From: Enoplolaimus lenunculus
Taxonomy: Eukaryota > Nematoda > Enoplea > Enoplida > Thoracostomopsidae
DNA length: 64,000 nucleotides
Assembly (NCBI GenBank): GCA_030248215.1
Contig: JASANG010004073.1
Location: 124,001 to 188,000 of the forward strand
Direction of reading: 5' to 3'
This document shows positions 63,512-64,000 of the stretch, piece by piece (the first letter of the stretch is position 1; each line of letters begins with the position of its first letter). Position numbers and translations under genes: made by a program. The notes under the pieces are model-generated. The model was not told the DNA's origin and did not search any database. It was given only the letters and a program-made list of their open reading frames with translations.

Positions 63512-64000
63512 CGGGATTCACGTTATAAGCGGGGCAGGCGGGACACGATTTGTCCCGTGTTGATTCGACGTCAACGTTAAAATTCGGGCGCTTATATCGG
63601 GCCAACAGACAAAACTCGAATGTCATATGACATTAGACTACAAACCACCACGCTAAAATGATCAATGTGTACAAGGGACGGTATGTCACGTGATACTGTG
63701 GGACATTTATGCGAATATCATATGATATTCAGCGGAACAGTGTAATCTTCAGGTGCCAATAAATTAATGGAAAGTCGGACAGCAGAGGCACAGATGTGCT
63801 TAATATACCAAATACACGTCCGCAAATTAATTTCCGACACAAAATCGCTTAGAAAAACATTGTCATAATTAAAAAATTTAAATTTCAAATTTTAGTATCA
63901 TATGATATTCCACAGGATAATTTGGGTATGTTACCTCAAGTATGCAGACATTTGAAAATATATCATGATATTCGCTGACAATACGTCGAATGTCATGTTT
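63512..64000. mobile_element. GGGATTCACGTTATAA MITE, runs past the window
   Basis: It starts CGGGATTCACGTTATAAGCG and carries GGACACGATTTGTCCCGTG, several CATATGATAT/CATATGACAT palindromes and an embedded copy (63763-63860) of the repeat at 14458. The right end lies beyond base 64000. Confidence 0.5.

Overview
The window is a repeat-rich stretch of an invertebrate animal nuclear genome. It is AT-rich, has spliced genes with GT..AG introns, carries a clear RNF14-type RWD + RING1-IBR-RING2 ubiquitin ligase, tRNA-derived SINEs, and a very high density of short inverted-repeat elements (MITEs). The phylum cannot be fixed from the sequence. The many TTAGGC hexamers recall the nematode telomere repeat, but here they are the body of MITEs, so they are not evidence for a nematode.

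Layout. 1-3.2 kb: a minus-strand Ty3/gypsy LTR-element fossil cut by the window edge, with a 2A-like motif ahead of its gag-like region. 3.2-9.2 kb: MITEs and one SINE. 9.2-11.4 kb: a two-exon minus-strand gene for a small secreted orphan protein, with a TATA box. 11.8-17.2 kb: MITEs, then a locus of tandemly amplified tRNA-like composite repeats (period 362 bp). 17.4-22.2 kb: plus-strand RNF14-like gene in nine exons, every junction in phase. 22.9-26.3 kb: MITEs and a minisatellite. 26.4-27.7 kb: a two-exon minus-strand gene for a 141-residue orphan protein. 29.3-61.4 kb: a minus-strand exon series that reads as one very large gene for a disordered Q/S/T/N-rich protein. Its last intron holds about 16 near-identical 117-bp repeats that mimic a long ORF. 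38-61 kb: the long introns of that gene, filled with MITEs, SINEs, a TCCGTC minisatellite and a 210-bp A-tract. 61.4-64 kb: more MITEs.

The most distinctive feature is a pair of related MITE families, called A and B here. Both have GGCC-ended inverted termini and interiors made mostly of degenerate TTAGGC hexamers. About 28 copies lie in 64 kb. Several have perfect 8-bp direct flanking repeats, which shows they moved as discrete units and are not telomere remnants. The other MITE families include TTAA-flanked piggyBac-type elements with a tRNA-like core, CAGTGGCGGATCC-ended hAT-type elements, TA-flanked elements and long-hairpin elements.

The four host genes show no evident functional link. 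Exon models were made by eye from reading frame, splice consensus and phase. Those of the RNF14-like gene are firm, those of the two small genes good, and the large gene has one unresolved junction between 37.6 and 46.4 kb.
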